NCBI GenBank assembly: GCA_946800325.1
Contig: OX326957.1
Span: forward strand, 15,994,591 to 16,058,590
Direction of reading: 5' to 3'
DNA: 64,000 nucleotides
From: Luzula sylvatica
Taxonomy: Eukaryota > Streptophyta > Magnoliopsida > Poales > Juncaceae
Position 1 is the first letter of the stretch. Each line of letters opens with the position of its first letter. The notes below the pieces were generated by a model. The model worked only from the letters and a program-made list of their open reading frames with translations, did not search any database and had not been told where the DNA came from. Positions 39,153-51,940 of this stretch are shown here, one piece after another. The position numbers were made by a program, and so were the translations under genes.

Positions 39153-39650
39153 AATTTGTTGAAAAGTTACGTAGTAAAAGATTCGATTCACACCGTCACA
39201 AAAACAAGTTATTTGAACTCCTCAGAGCGATAAAAGATTGTTATGAATCCAAAAACAAATTTGCTTAGTGTTCGTAAAATTTGGTGAAAAGTTACGTAGT
39301 ACAAGATACGATAAAAATGACCTAAAAACACGTTATTTGAACTCCTCAATGCATAAAAAGAATGCTATGAATCGAAAAGAAACATTTCTTAGTGTTTGCA
39401 CAATTTGTTGAAAAGTTACGTAGTAAAAGATTCGATTCACACCGTCACAAAAACAAGTTATTTGAACTCCTCAGAGCGATAAAAGATTGTTATGAATCCA
39501 AAAACAAATTTGCTTAGTGTTCGTAAAATTTGGTGAAAAGTTACGTAGTACAAGATACGATAAAAATGACCTAAAAACACGTTATTTGAACTCCTCAATG
39601 CATAAAAAGAATGATATGAATCGAAAAGAAACCTTGATTAGTGTTTGTAC
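39153..39650 (+). repeat. Two-monomer (249-bp) tandem duplication in copy B
   Basis: AATTTGTTGAAAAGTTACG is at 39153 and again at 39402. Both are followed by the CACACCGTCAC monomer and the CAATGCATAAAAAG monomer. Copy A has a single set at the matching place (about 18255). The duplication offsets a 249-bp deletion about 400 bp upstream, near 38.77 kb. There the CGTTACAAGTTTGCTCTG monomer and its neighbour, present at about 17700-17850, are absent. Net length is unchanged, so length comparison alone would miss it. Confidence 0.87.
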
Positions 39651-40789
39651 AATTTGGTGAAAAGTTACGTAGTAAAATATTCGATCCAAACCATCTCAAA
39701 AACATGTTATTTGGACTCTTCGCAGTGTTATAAGATTGTTATGAATCGAAAAACAAACTTTCTTAGTGTTTGTAAAATTTGGTGAAAAGTTATGTAGTAA
39801 AAGATACGATACAAATGATCTAAAAATAAGTTATTTGATCTCCTCGAAGCGTAACAAGATTACTATGAATCGAAAAGAAAACATTCTTAGTGCTTGTAAA
39901 ATTTAGTGAAAAGTTACGTAGTTAAAGATACGATACAAATGATCTAAAAACACGTTATTTGAACTCCTGAAAGCACAAAAAGATTGCTATGAATCGAAAA
40001 GAAAACTTTCTTAGTGTTTGTAAAATTTGATGAAAAGTTACATAGTAAAAGATTCGATACAAATGATCACAAAAACAAGTTATTTAGACTCCTCAGAGCG
40101 TTAAAAGATTATTATGAATCCAAAAACAAATTCTCTTAGTGTTTGTAAAATTTGGTGAAAAGTTATGGAGTAAAAGATACGATACAAATGATCTAATAAC
40201 ACGTTATTTGAACTCCTCATAGCGTGACAAGATTGCTATGAATCGAAAAGAAAACATTCGTAGTGTTTGTATAATTTGATTAAATGTTATGCAGAAAAAG
40301 ATACAATACAAATGATGTAACAATACGTTATTTGAACTCTTCAAAGCACAAAAATATTGCTATGAATCGAAAAGAAAATTTTCTCACTGTTTGTAAAATT
40401 TGGTGAAAAGTTACGTAGTACAAGATTCGATTCAAACCATCACAAAAACAAGTTATTTGGACTCCTCAGAGCGTTAACAGATTGTTATGAATCCAAAAAC
40501 AAATTTGCTTAGTGTCTGCAAAATTTGGTGAAAAGTTACGTAGTAAAAGATACGATACAAAAGACTTAAAAACACGTGATTTGAACTTCTCAAAGCATAA
40601 AAAGGTTGCTATGAATCGAAAAGAAAACTTTAATAGTGTTTGTAAAATTTGGTGAAAAGTTACGTAGTAAGAGATAGGACACAAATGATCTGAAAACACT
40701 TTATTTTAAGTCCTCAAAGAGTAAAAAGATTGCTATGAATTGAAAAGAAAACTTTCCTAATGTTTGTAAAATTTGGTGAAAAGTTACGT

Positions 40790-43076
40790 AGTACAAGATA
40801 CGATAAAAATGACCTAAAAACACGTTATTTGAACTCCTCAATGCATAAAAAGAATGCTATGAATCGAAAAGAAACCTTTCTTAGTGTTTGTAAAATTTGG
40901 TGAAAAGTTACGTAGTAAAATATTCGATCCAAACCATCTCAAAAACATGTTATTTGGACTCTTCGCAGTGTTATAAGATTGTTATGAATCGAAAAACAAT
41001 CTTTCTTAGTGTTTGTAAAATTTGGTGAAAAGTTATGTAGTAAAAGATACGATACAAATGATCTAAAAACAAGTTATTTGATCTCTTCGAAGCGTAACAA
41101 GATTGCTATGAATCGAAAAGAAAACATTCTTAGTGCTTGTAAAATTTAGTGAAAAGTTACGTAGTTAAAGATACGATACAAATGATCTAAAAACACGTTA
41201 TTTGAACTCCTGAAAGCACAAAAAGATTGCTATGAATCGAAAAGAAAACTTTCTTTGTGTTTGTAAAATTTGGTGAAAAGTTACGTAGTGAAAGATTCGA
41301 TTCAAACCATCACAAAAACAAGTTATTTGGCCTCCACAGAGCGTTAAAAGATTATTATGAATCCAAAAACAAATTCTCTTAGTGTTTGTAAAATTTGGTG
41401 AAAAGTTATGGAGTAAAAAATACGATACAAATGATCTAACAACACGTTATTTGAACTCCTCATAGCGTGACAAGATTGCTATGAATCGAAAAGAAAACAT
41501 TCGTAGTGTTTGTATAATTTGATTAAAAGTTATGCAGAAAAAGATACAATACAAATGATCTAACAATACGTTATTTGAACTCTTCAAAGCACAAAAATAT
41601 TGCTATGAATCGAAAAGAAAAATTTCTTACTGTTTGTAAAATTTGGTGAAAAGTTACGTAGTAGAAGATTCGATTCAAACCATCACAAAAACAAGTTATT
41701 TGGACTCCTCAGAGCGTTAACAGATTGTTATGAATCCAAAAACAAATTTGCTTAGTGTCTCCAAAATTTGGTGAAAAGTTACGTAGTAATACGATACAAA
41801 AGACTTAAAAACACGTGATTTGAACTTCTCAAAGCATAAAAAGGTTGCTATGAATAGAAAAGAAAACTTTATTAGTGTTTGTAAAATTTGGTGAAAAGTT
41901 ACGTAGTAAGAGATAGGACACAAATGACCTAAAAACATGTTATTTGAACTCCTCAAAGTGCAAAAATATTCCTATGAATCGAAAAGAAAACTTTCTTAGT
42001 GTTTGTAAAATTTGGTGAAAAGTTACGTAGTAAAAGATTCGATTCAAACCATCACAAAAACAAGTTATTTGAACTCCTCAAAGCGTTACAAGTTCGCACT
42101 GAATCGAAAAGAAAACTTTCTTAGTGATTGTAAAATATGGTGAAAAGTTACGTAGTAAAAGATTCGATTCAAACCATCACAAAAACAAGTTATTTTGACA
42201 CCTCGGAAAATTAAAAAGATTGTTATGAATCCAAAAACAAATTTTCTTAGTGTTTGTAAAATTTGGTGAAAAGTTACGTAGTAAAAGATACGATACAAAT
42301 GACCTAAAAACACGTAATTTGAACTCCTCAATGCATAAAAAGAACGCCATGAATCGAAAAGAAACCTTTCTTAGTTTTTGTACAATTTGGTGAAAAGTTA
42401 CGTAGTAAAATATTCGATCCAAACCATCTCTAAAACATGTTATTTGGACTCCTTGCAGTGTTAAAAGATTGTTATGAATCGAAAAACAAACTTTCTTAGT
42501 GTTTGTAAAATTTGGTGAAAAGTTATGTAGTAAAAGATACGATACAAATAATCTAAAAACAAGTTATTTGATCTCCTCGAAGCGTAACAAGATTGCTATT
42601 AATCGAAAAGAAAACTTTAATTTTAGTGTTTGTAAAATTTGGTGAAAAGTTACGTAGTTAAAAATACAATCCAAATGATCTAAAAACACGTTATTTGAAC
42701 TTCTCTAAGCGTAAAAAGATTGATATGAATTGAAAAGAAAACTTTCTTAGTGTTTGTAAAATTTGGTGAAAAGTTATGTAGTAAAAGATACGATACAAAT
42801 GATCTAAAAACACGTTATTTGAACTCCTCATAGCGTGACAAGATTGCTATGAATCGAAAAGAAAACATTCTTAGTGTTTCTAAAATTTGATAAAAAGTTA
42901 CGTAGAAAATATATACAATACAAATGATCTAACAATACGTTATTTGAACTCCTCAAAGCACCAAAATATTGCTATGAATCGAAACGAAAACTTTCTTAGT
43001 GTTTGTAAAATTTGGTGAAAAGTTACGTTAGTAAAAAATTCGATTCAAACCATCGCAAAAACAAGTTATTTGGACT
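40790..43076 (+). repeat. Mosaic junction between copies B and C
   Basis: Four source types follow one another. 40790-41345 resembles 3105-3650, ending in the CCTCCACAGAGCGTTAAAAG monomer. 41346-41910 jumps to the series at 2409, starting AAAGATTATTATGAATCC. 41911-42420 resembles 19656-20160. 42421-43076 matches 54481-55136 in the tail at offset 12,060. A four-base loss is seen near 41789 (GTAGTAATACGATAC for GTAGTAAAAGATACGATAC). Several exchange points in 2.3 kb mark this as a rearrangement zone. Confidence 0.78.
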
Positions 43077-44267
43077 CCTCTGAGCGTTAAAAGATTGTTA
43101 TGAGTCGAATTTGTTTTTGCTTAGTGTTGGTAAAATTTGGTGAAAAGTTACGTAGTACAAGATACGATACAAATGACCTTAAAACACGTTATTTGAACTC
43201 CTCAATGCATAAAAAGAATGCTATGAATCAAAAAGAAACCTTTCTTAGTTTTGTACAATTTGGTGAAAAGTTACATAGGAAAAGATTCGATCCAAACCAT
43301 CTCAAAAACATGTTATTTGGAGTCCTCGCAGTGTTACAAGATTGTTATGAATCGAAAAACAAACTTTCTTAGTGTTTGTAAAATTTGGTGAAAAGTTATG
43401 TAGTAAAAAATACGATACAAATGATCTAAAAACACATTATTTGAACTCCTCAAAACAAGATTGTTATCAATCGAAAAACAAACTCTCCTAGTGTTTGTAA
43501 ATTTTGGTGAAATGTTATGGAGTAAAATGTACGATACAAATGATCTAAAAACACGTTATTTGAACTCCTCATAGTGTGACAAGAGTGCTATGATCGGAAA
43601 GAAAACTTTCTTAGTGTTTGTAAAATTTGGTGAAAAGTTACGTATTTAAAGATACGATACGAATGATCTAAAAACACGTCATTTGAACTTCTCAAAGCGT
43701 AAAAAAATTGCTATGAATCGAAAAGAAAACTTTCTTAGTGTTTGTAAAATTAGGTGAAAAATTATGTAGTAAAAGATACGATACAAATGATCTAAAAACA
43801 AGTTATTTGATCTCGTCGAAGCGTAACAAGATTGCTATGAATCGAAAAGAAAACCTTCTTAGTGTTTGTAAAATTTGGTTAAAAGTTACGTAGTTAAAGA
43901 TACGATACAAATGATCTAAAAACACATTATTTGAACTCCTCAAAGCATAACAAGATTGTTATCAATCGAAAAACAAACTCTCCTAGTGTTTGTAAATTTT
44001 GGTGAAATGTTATGGAGTAAAATGTACGATACAAATGATCTGAAAACACGTTATTTGAACTCCTCATAGTGTGACAAGAGTGCTATGAATCGGAAAGAAA
44101 ACTTTCTTAGTGTTTGTAAAATTTGGTGAAAAGTTACGCATTTAAAGATACGATACGAATGATCTAAAAACACGTCATTTGAACTTCTCAAAGCGTAAAA
44201 AAATTGCTATGAATCGAAAAGAAAACTTTCTTAGTGTTTGTAAAATTACGTGAAAAATTATGTAGTA

Positions 44268-45013
44268 AAAGATACGATACAAATGATCTAAAAACAAGTT
44301 ATTTGATCTCGTCGAAGCGTAACAAGATTGCTATGAAACGAAAAGAAAACCTTCTTAGTGTTTGTAAAATTTGGTTAAAAGTTACGCAGTTAAAGATACG
44401 ATACAAATGATCTAAAAACACGTTATTTGAACTCCTCAAAGCACAAAAAGATTCCTATGAATCGAAAAGAAAACTTTTTCAGTGTTTGTAAAATTTGGTG
44501 AAAAGTTGCATTGTAAAAGATTCGATACCAATGATCACAAAAACAAGTTATTTAGACTCCTCGGAGCGTCAAAATATTATTGTGAATCCAAAAACATACT
44601 CTCTTAGTGTTTATAAAATTTGGTGAAAAGTTATGGAGTAAAAGATACGATACAAATGATCTAAAAACAAGTTATTTGATCTTGTCGAAGCGTAACAAGA
44701 TTGCTATGAAACGAAAAGAAAACCTTCTTAGTGTTTGTAAAATTTGGTTAAAAGTTACGCAGTTAAAGATACGATACAAATGATCTAAAAACACGTTATT
44801 TGAACTCCTCAAAGCACAAAAAGATTCCTATGAATCGAAAAGAAAACTTTTTCAGTGTTTGTAAAATTTGGTGAAAAGTTGCATTGTAAAAGATTCGATA
44901 CCAATGATCACAAAAACAAGTTATTTAGACTCCTCGGAGCGTCAAAATATTATTGTGAATCCAAAAACATACTCTCTTAGTGTTTATAAAATTTGGTGAA
45001 AAGTTATGGAGTA
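44268..45013 (+). repeat. Three-monomer (373-bp) tandem duplication, specific to copy C
   Basis: GTTATTTGATCTCGTCGAAGC is at 44298 and GTTATTTGATCTTGTCGAAGC at 44671. The three monomers up to GTTTATAAAATTTGG are repeated in order. Copies A (about 8560-8940) and B (about 29710-30090) have one set. The joint lies within GTAAAAGATACGATACAAATG, shared by all monomers. The one-base difference (CTCG versus CTTG) is in the first unit; A and B have CTTG. Confidence 0.88.
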
Positions 45014-48000
45014 AAAGATACGATACAAATGATCTAAAAACATGTTATTTGAACTCCTCATAGCGTAACAAGATTGCCATGAATCGAAAAGAAAACAATC
45101 TTAGTGTTTGTAAAATTTGATGAAAAGTTGCATAGAAAAAGATACAATACAAATGATCTAAAAATACGTTATTTGAACTCCTCAAAGCACCAAAAGATTG
45201 CTATGAATCGAAAAGAAAACTTTCTTGGTGTTTGTAAAATTTGGTGAGAAGTTACGAAGTAAAAGATTCGATTCAAACCATCACAAAAACAAGTTATTTG
45301 GACTCCTCAGAGCGTTAAAAGATTGTTATGAATCCAAAAACAAATTTGCTTAGTGTTTGTAAAATTTGGTGAAAAGTTACGTAGTACAAGATACGATAAA
45401 AATGAACTAAAAACACGTTATTTGAACTCCTCAATTTATAAAAAGAATGCTATGAATCGATAAGAAACCTTTCTTAGTGTTTGTACAATTTGGTGAAAAG
45501 TTACGTAGTAAAAGATTCGATCCAAACCATCTCAAAACCATGTTATTTGGTCTCCTCGCAGTGTTATAAGATTGTTATGAATCGAAAAACAAACTTTCTT
45601 AGTGTTTGTAAAATTTGGTGAAAAGTTATGTAGTAAAAGATACGATACAAATGATCTAAAAACAAGTTATTTGATCTCCTCGAAGCGTAACAAGATTGCT
45701 ATGAATCGAAAAGAAAACTTTCTTAGTGTTTGTAAAATTTTGTGAAAAGTTACGTAGTTAAAGATACGATACAAATGATCTAAAAACACGTTATTTGAAC
45801 TCCTAAAAGCACAAAAAGATTGCTATGAATCGAAAAGAAAATTTCTTAGTGTTTGTAAAATTTTGTGAAAAGTTACATAGTAAAAGATTCGATACAAATG
45901 ATCACAAAAACAAGTTATTTAGACTCCTCAGAACGTTAAAAGATTATTATGAATCCAAAAACAAATTCTCTTAGTGTTTGTAAAATTTGGTGAAAAGTAA
46001 TGGAGTAAAAGATAAGATACAAATGATATAACAACACGTTATTTGAACTCCTCATAGCGTGACAAGATTGCTAGGAATCGAAAAGAAAACATTCGTAGTG
46101 TTTGTAAAATTTGATTAAAAGTTATGCAGAAAAAGATACAATACAAATGATCTAACAATACGTTATTTGAACTCTTCAAAACACAAAAAGATTGCTATGA
46201 ATCGAAAAGAAAATTTTCTTACTGTTTGTAAAATTTGGTGAAAAGTTACGTAGTAGAAGATTCGATGCAAACCATCACAAAAAACAAATTATATGGACTC
46301 CTCAGAGCGTTAAAAGATTGTTATGAATCCAAAAACAAATTTGCTTAGTGTTTGTAAAATTTGGTGAAAAGTTACGTAGTAAAAGATACGATACAAATGA
46401 CCTAAAAACACGTGATTTGAACTTCCCAAAGCATAAAAAAGATTGCTATGAATCGAAAAGAAAACTTTCTTAGTGTTTGTAAAATTTGGTGAAATGTTAC
46501 GTAGTAAGAGATACGACACAAATGATATAAAAACACGTTATTTTTAAGTCCTCAAAGAGTAAAAAGATTGCTACGGATCGAAAAGAAAACTTTCCTAGTG
46601 TTTGTAAAATTTGGTGAAAAGTTACATAGTAAAAGATACGATACAAATGATCTAAAAACACGTTATTTGAACTCCTCAAAGCACAAAAAGATTGCTATGA
46701 ATTGAAAAGAAAATATTCTCAGTGTTTGTACAATTTTGGTGAAAAGTTACGTAGTAAGAGATTGGATACAAATGATCTAAAACCAAATTATTTGAACTCC
46801 TCAAAGTGCAAAAAGATTGCTATGAATCGAAAAGAAAACTTTCTTAGTGTCGGTGAAATTTGGTGAAAAGTTACGTAGTAAAATATTCGATTCAAACCAT
46901 CACAAAAACAAGGTATTTGGACACCTCAGAGAATCAAAAAGATTGTTATGAATCCAAAAACAAATTTTCTTACTGTTTGTAAATTTTGGTGAAAAGTTAC
47001 ATAGTAAAAGATACGATACAAATGATCTAAAACCACGTTATTTGAACTCCGCAAAGCGCAAAAAGATTGCTATGAATCGAAAAGAAAACTTTCTTAGTGT
47101 TTGTAAAATTTGGTGAAAAGTTAAGTAGTAAAAGATTCGATTAAAACCATCACAAAAACAAGTTATTTGAACTCCTCAAAGCGTAACAAGATTGCTATGA
47201 ATCGAAAAGAAAACATTCTTAGTGTTTGTAAAATTTGATGAAAAGTTACGTAGTAAAAGATACGATACAAATGACCTAAAAACACGTTATTTGAATTCCT
47301 CAAAGCGCAAAAAGATTGCTATGAATCGAAAAGAAAACTTTCTTAGTGTTTGTAAAATTTGGTGAAAAGTTACGTAGTAAAAGATTCGATTCAAACCATC
47401 ACCAAAACAAGTTATTTGAACTCCTCAAAATGTTACAAGATTGCTATGAATCGAAAAGAAAACTTTTTTAGTGTTTGTAAAATTTGATGAAAAGTTACGT
47501 AGTAAAAGAAACGATACAACTGATCTAAAAATACGTGATTTGAACTTCTCAAAGCATAAAAAGATTGCTATGAATCGAAAAGAAAACTTTCTTACTGTTT
47601 GTAAAATTGGGTGAAAAGTTACGTAGTAGAAGATACGATACAAATGACCTAAAAACACGTTATTTGAACTCCTCAAATCGCAAAAAGATTGCTATGAATC
47701 GAAAAGGAAACTTTCTTAGTGTTTGAAAAATTTGGTGAAAAAGTAACGTAGTAAAAGATTCGATTCAAACCATCACAAAAACAAGTTATTTGAACTCCTC
47801 AAAGAGTTACAAGATTGCTATGAATCGAAAAGAAAACTTTCATAGTTTTTGTAAAATTTGATGAAAAGTTACGTAATAAAAGATACGATACAAAGGAACT
47901 AAAAACACGTGATTTTAACTCCTCAAAGCACAAAAAGGTTGCTATGAATCGAAAAGAAAACTTTCTTAGTGTTTGTAAAATCTGGTGAAAAGTTATGTAG

Positions 48001-50956
48001 TAAAAGATACGATACAAATGATCTAAAAACACATTATTTGAACTCGTCAAAACATAACAAGATTGTTATGAATCGAAGAACAAACTCTCTTAGTGTTTGT
48101 AAAATTTGGTGAAAAGTAATGGAGGAAAAGATACGATACAAATGATCTGAAAACACGTTATTTGAACTCCTCATAGCGTGACAAGATTGCTATGAATCGA
48201 AAAGAAAACATTCTTAGTGTTTCTAAAATTTGATGAAAAGTTACGTAGAAAAAGATACAATGCAAATGATCTTACAATACGTTATTTGAACTTCTCAAAG
48301 CACCAAAAGATTGCTATGAATCGAAAAGAAAACTTTCTTAGTGATTGTAAAATATGGTGAAAAGTTACGTAGTAAAAGATTCGATTCAAACCATCGCAAA
48401 AACAAGTTATTTGGACTCCTCAGAGCGTTAAAAGATTGATATGAGTCCAAGAAAAATTTGCTTAGTGTTTGTAAAATTTGGTGAAAACTTACGTAGTAAA
48501 AGATACGATACAAATGATCCAAAATTATGTTATTTTAAGTCCTCAAAGAGTGAAAAAAATTGCTACGAATCGAAAAGAAAACTTTCATAGTGTTTGTAAA
48601 ATTTAGTGAAAAGTTACGTAGTAAAAGATACGATACAAATGACCTAAAAACATGTTATTTGAACTCCTCAAAGTGCAAAAATATTCCTATGAATCGAAAA
48701 GAAAACTTTCTTAGTGTTTGTAAAATTTGGTGAAAAGTTACGTAGTAAAAAATTCGATTCAAACCATCACAAAAACAAGTTATTTGAACTCCTCAAAGCG
48801 TTACAAGTTTGCACTGAATCGAAAAGAAAACTTTCTTAGCGATTGTAAAATATGGTGAAAAGTTACGTAGTAAAAGATTCGATTCAAACCATCACAAAAA
48901 CAAGTTATTTTGACACCTCGGAGAATTAAAAAGATTGTTATGAATCCAAAAACAAATTTTCTTAGTGTTTGTAAAATTTGGTGAAAAGTTACGTAGTAAA
49001 AGATACGATACAAATGACCTAAAAACACGTAATTTGAACTCCTCAATGCATAAAAAGAACGCCATGAATCGAAAAGAAACCTTTCTTAGTTTTTGTACAA
49101 TTTGGTGAAAAGTTACGTAGTAAAATATTCGATCCAAACCATCTCTAAAACATGTTATTTGGACTCCTTGCAGTGTTAAAAGATTGTTATGAATTTTAGT
49201 GAAAAGAAACCTTTCTTAGTGTTTGTAAAATTTGGTGAAAAGTTATGTAGTAAAAGATACGATACAAATGATCTAAAAACAAGTTATTTGATCTCCTCGA
49301 AGCGTAACAAGATTGCTATTAATCGAAAAGAAAACTTTAATTTTAGTGTTTGTAAAATTTGGTGAAAAGTAATGGAGGAAAAGATACGATGCAAATGATC
49401 TAAAAACACGTTATTTGAACTCCTCATAGCATGACAAGAATGCTATGAATCGAAAAGAAAACATTCTTAGTGTTTCTAAAATTTGATGAAAAGTTACGTA
49501 CAAAAAGATACAATGCAAATGATCTAACAATACGTTATTTGAACTCCTCAAAGCACCAAAAGATTGCTATGAATCGAAAAAAAAACTTTCTTTGTGTTTG
49601 TAAAATTTGGTGAAAAGTTACGTAGTGAAAGATTCGATTCAAACCATCACAAAAACAAGTTATTTGGCCTCCACAGAGCGTTAAAAGATTGTTATGAGTC
49701 CAAGAAAAATTTGCTTAGTGTTTGTAAAATTTGGTGAAAAGTTACATAGTACAAGATACGATACAAATGACCTAAAAACACGTTATTTGAACTCCTCAAT
49801 GCATAAAAAGAATGCTATGAATCGAAAAGAAACATTTCTTAGTGTTTGCACAATTTGGTGAAAAATTACCTAGGAAAGGATTCGATCCAAACCATCTCAA
49901 ACACATGTTATTTGTACTCCTCGCAGTGTTAAAAGATTGTCATGAATCGAAAAACAAACTTTCTTAGTGTTTGTAAAATTTGGTGAAAAGTTACATAGTA
50001 AAAGATACGATACAAATGACCTAAAAACACGTAATTTGAACTCCTCAATGCATAAAAAGAATGCCATGAATCGAAAAGAAACCTTTCTTAGTGTTTGTAC
50101 AATTTGGTGAAAAGTTACGTAGTAAAATATTCGATCCAAACCATCTCTAAAACATGTTATTTGGACTCCTTGCAGTGTTAAAAGATTGTTATGAATCGAA
50201 AAACAAACTTTCTTAGTGTTTGTAAAATTTGGTGAAAAGTTATGTAGTAAAAGATACGATACAAATGATCTAAAAATAAGTTATTTGATCTCCTCGAAGC
50301 GTAACAAGATTGCTATTAATCGAAAAGAAAACTTTAATTTTAGTGTTTGTAAAATTTGGTGAAAAGTTACGTAGTTAAAGATACGATACAAATGATCTAA
50401 AAACACGTTATTTTAACTTCTCAATGCGTAAAAAGATTGCTATGAATCGAAAAGAAAACATTCTTAGTGTTTGTAAAATTTGATGAAAAGTCATGTAGTA
50501 AAAGATACGATACAAATGATCTAAAAACACGTTATTTGAACTACTCATAGCGTGACAAGATTGCTATGAATAGAAAAGAAAACATTCTTAGTTTTTCTAA
50601 AATTTGATGAAAAGTTACGTAGAAAAAGATACAATACAAATGATCTAACAATACGTTATTTGAACTCCTCAAAGCACCAAAAGATTGCTATGAATCGAAA
50701 ATAAAACTTTCTCAGTGTTTGTAAAATTTGGTTAAAACTTACGTAGTAAAAGATACGATACAAATGATCCAAAAACACGTTATTTTAAGTCCTCAAAGAG
50801 TGAAAAAATTGCTATGAATCGAAAAGAAAACTTTCATAGTGTTTTGTAAAATTTAGTGAAAAGTTACGTAGTAAAAGATACGATACAAATGACCTAAAAA
50901 CATGTTATTTGAACTCCTCAAAGTGCAAAAAGATTGCTATGAATCGAAAAGAAAAC

Positions 50957-51036
50957 TTTCTCAGTGTTTGTAAAATTTGGTGAAAAACTTACGTAGTAAA
51001 AGATATGATACAAATGATCTAAAAACACGTTATTTG
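50957..51036 (+). repeat. Short replaced patch in copy C
   Basis: At this position copies A and B (14874-14955 and 36023-36104) have ACATTCTTAG and then GATTCGATTCAAACCATCAC. Copy C instead has TTTCTCAG, GAAAAACTTACG and AGATATGATAC, which is the sequence found about 250 bp downstream at 51207-51262. Flanking offset to B stays 14,931. This is consistent with a short conversion tract from a monomer two units away. Confidence 0.72.
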
Positions 51037-51940
51037 AACTCCTCAAAGCGTTACAAGTTTGCTCTGAATCGAAAAGAAAAGTTTCTTAGAGTTTGTAAAA
51101 TTTGATGAAAAGTTACGTAGTAAAAGATACGATTCAAATGATCTAAAAACACGTTATTTGAACTCCTCAAAGCACAAAAATATTGCTATGAATCGAAAAG
51201 AAAACTTTCTCAGTGTTTGTAAAATTTGGTGAAAAACTTACGTAGTAAAAGATATGATACAAATGATCTAAAAACACGTTATTTTAAGTCCTCAAAGAGT
51301 GAAACGATTGATATGAATCGAAAAGAAAACTTTCTTAGTGTTTGTAAAATTTGTGAAAAGTTACGTAGTAAAAGATACGATACAAATGATCTAAAAACAC
51401 GTTATTTGAACTCCTCAAAGCACAAAAAGATTGCTATGAATCGAAAAAAAAACATTCTTATTGTTTGTACAATTTGGTGAAAAGTTACGTAATAAAAGAT
51501 TCGACACAAATGATCTAAAACCACGTTATTTTAACTCCTCAAAGCGTAAAGAGATTGCTATGAATCGAAAAGAAAACTTTCTTAGTGTTTGTTAAATTTG
51601 TTGAAAAGTTACGTAGTAAAAGATTCGATTCAAACCGTCACAAAAACAAGTTATTTGAACTCCTCAGAGCGATAAAAGATTGTTATGAATCCAAAAACAA
51701 ATTTGCTTAGTGTTCGTAAAATTTGGTGAAAAGTTACGTAGTACAAGATACGATAAAAATGACCTAAAAACACGTTATTTGAACTCCTCAATGCATAAAA
51801 AGAATGCTATGGATCGAAAAGAAACCTTTCTTAGTGTTTGTACAATTTGGTGAAAAGTTACGTAGTAAAATATTCGATCCAAACCATCTCAAAAACATGT
51901 TATTTGGACTCTTCGCAGTGTTATAAGATTGTTATGAATC

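Larger units (their letters stand above)
21150..40789 (+). repeat. Higher-order repeat copy B, matching 1-19640
   Basis: This is a direct tandem repeat of copy A with a constant offset of 21,149 over most of its length. Differences from A: an equal-length replaced patch at about 37250-37625, a two-monomer deletion near 38.77 kb (offset drops to 20,900), and a compensating two-monomer duplication at 39153-39650 that restores 21,149. Colinearity stops at about 40789. There copy A continues into sequence like 12540, but B continues with the GTACAAGATACG type of monomer seen at 3105 and 6955. Low divergence implies recent duplication or ongoing homogenisation. Confidence 0.92.
43077..51940 (+). 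repeat. Higher-order repeat copy C (partial), matching 7370-15860 and 28519-37009
   Basis: This is a third near-identical copy of the middle of the 21-kb unit. Its offset to B is 14,558 at 43100 and 14,931 from 46310 onward. The step of 373 comes from a three-monomer duplication at 44268-45013. Two single-base indels cancel each other: a lost base near 43592 (CTATGATCGG for CTATGAATCGG) and a gained base near 46076 (GACAAGATTG for GACAAATTG). The left end is where GACTCCTCTGAGCG begins to agree with 28523. The right end is near 51940, where C keeps TTATGAATCG and CTTAGTG while A and B have TTATAAATCG and CTTTGTG. Confidence 0.9.

Noticed and set aside
21150..42298. Full-length copy B of 21,149 bp
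   Set aside because: Colinearity with copy A ends at about 40789; the remaining 1.5 kb is built from other pieces, so B is given as 21150-40789.
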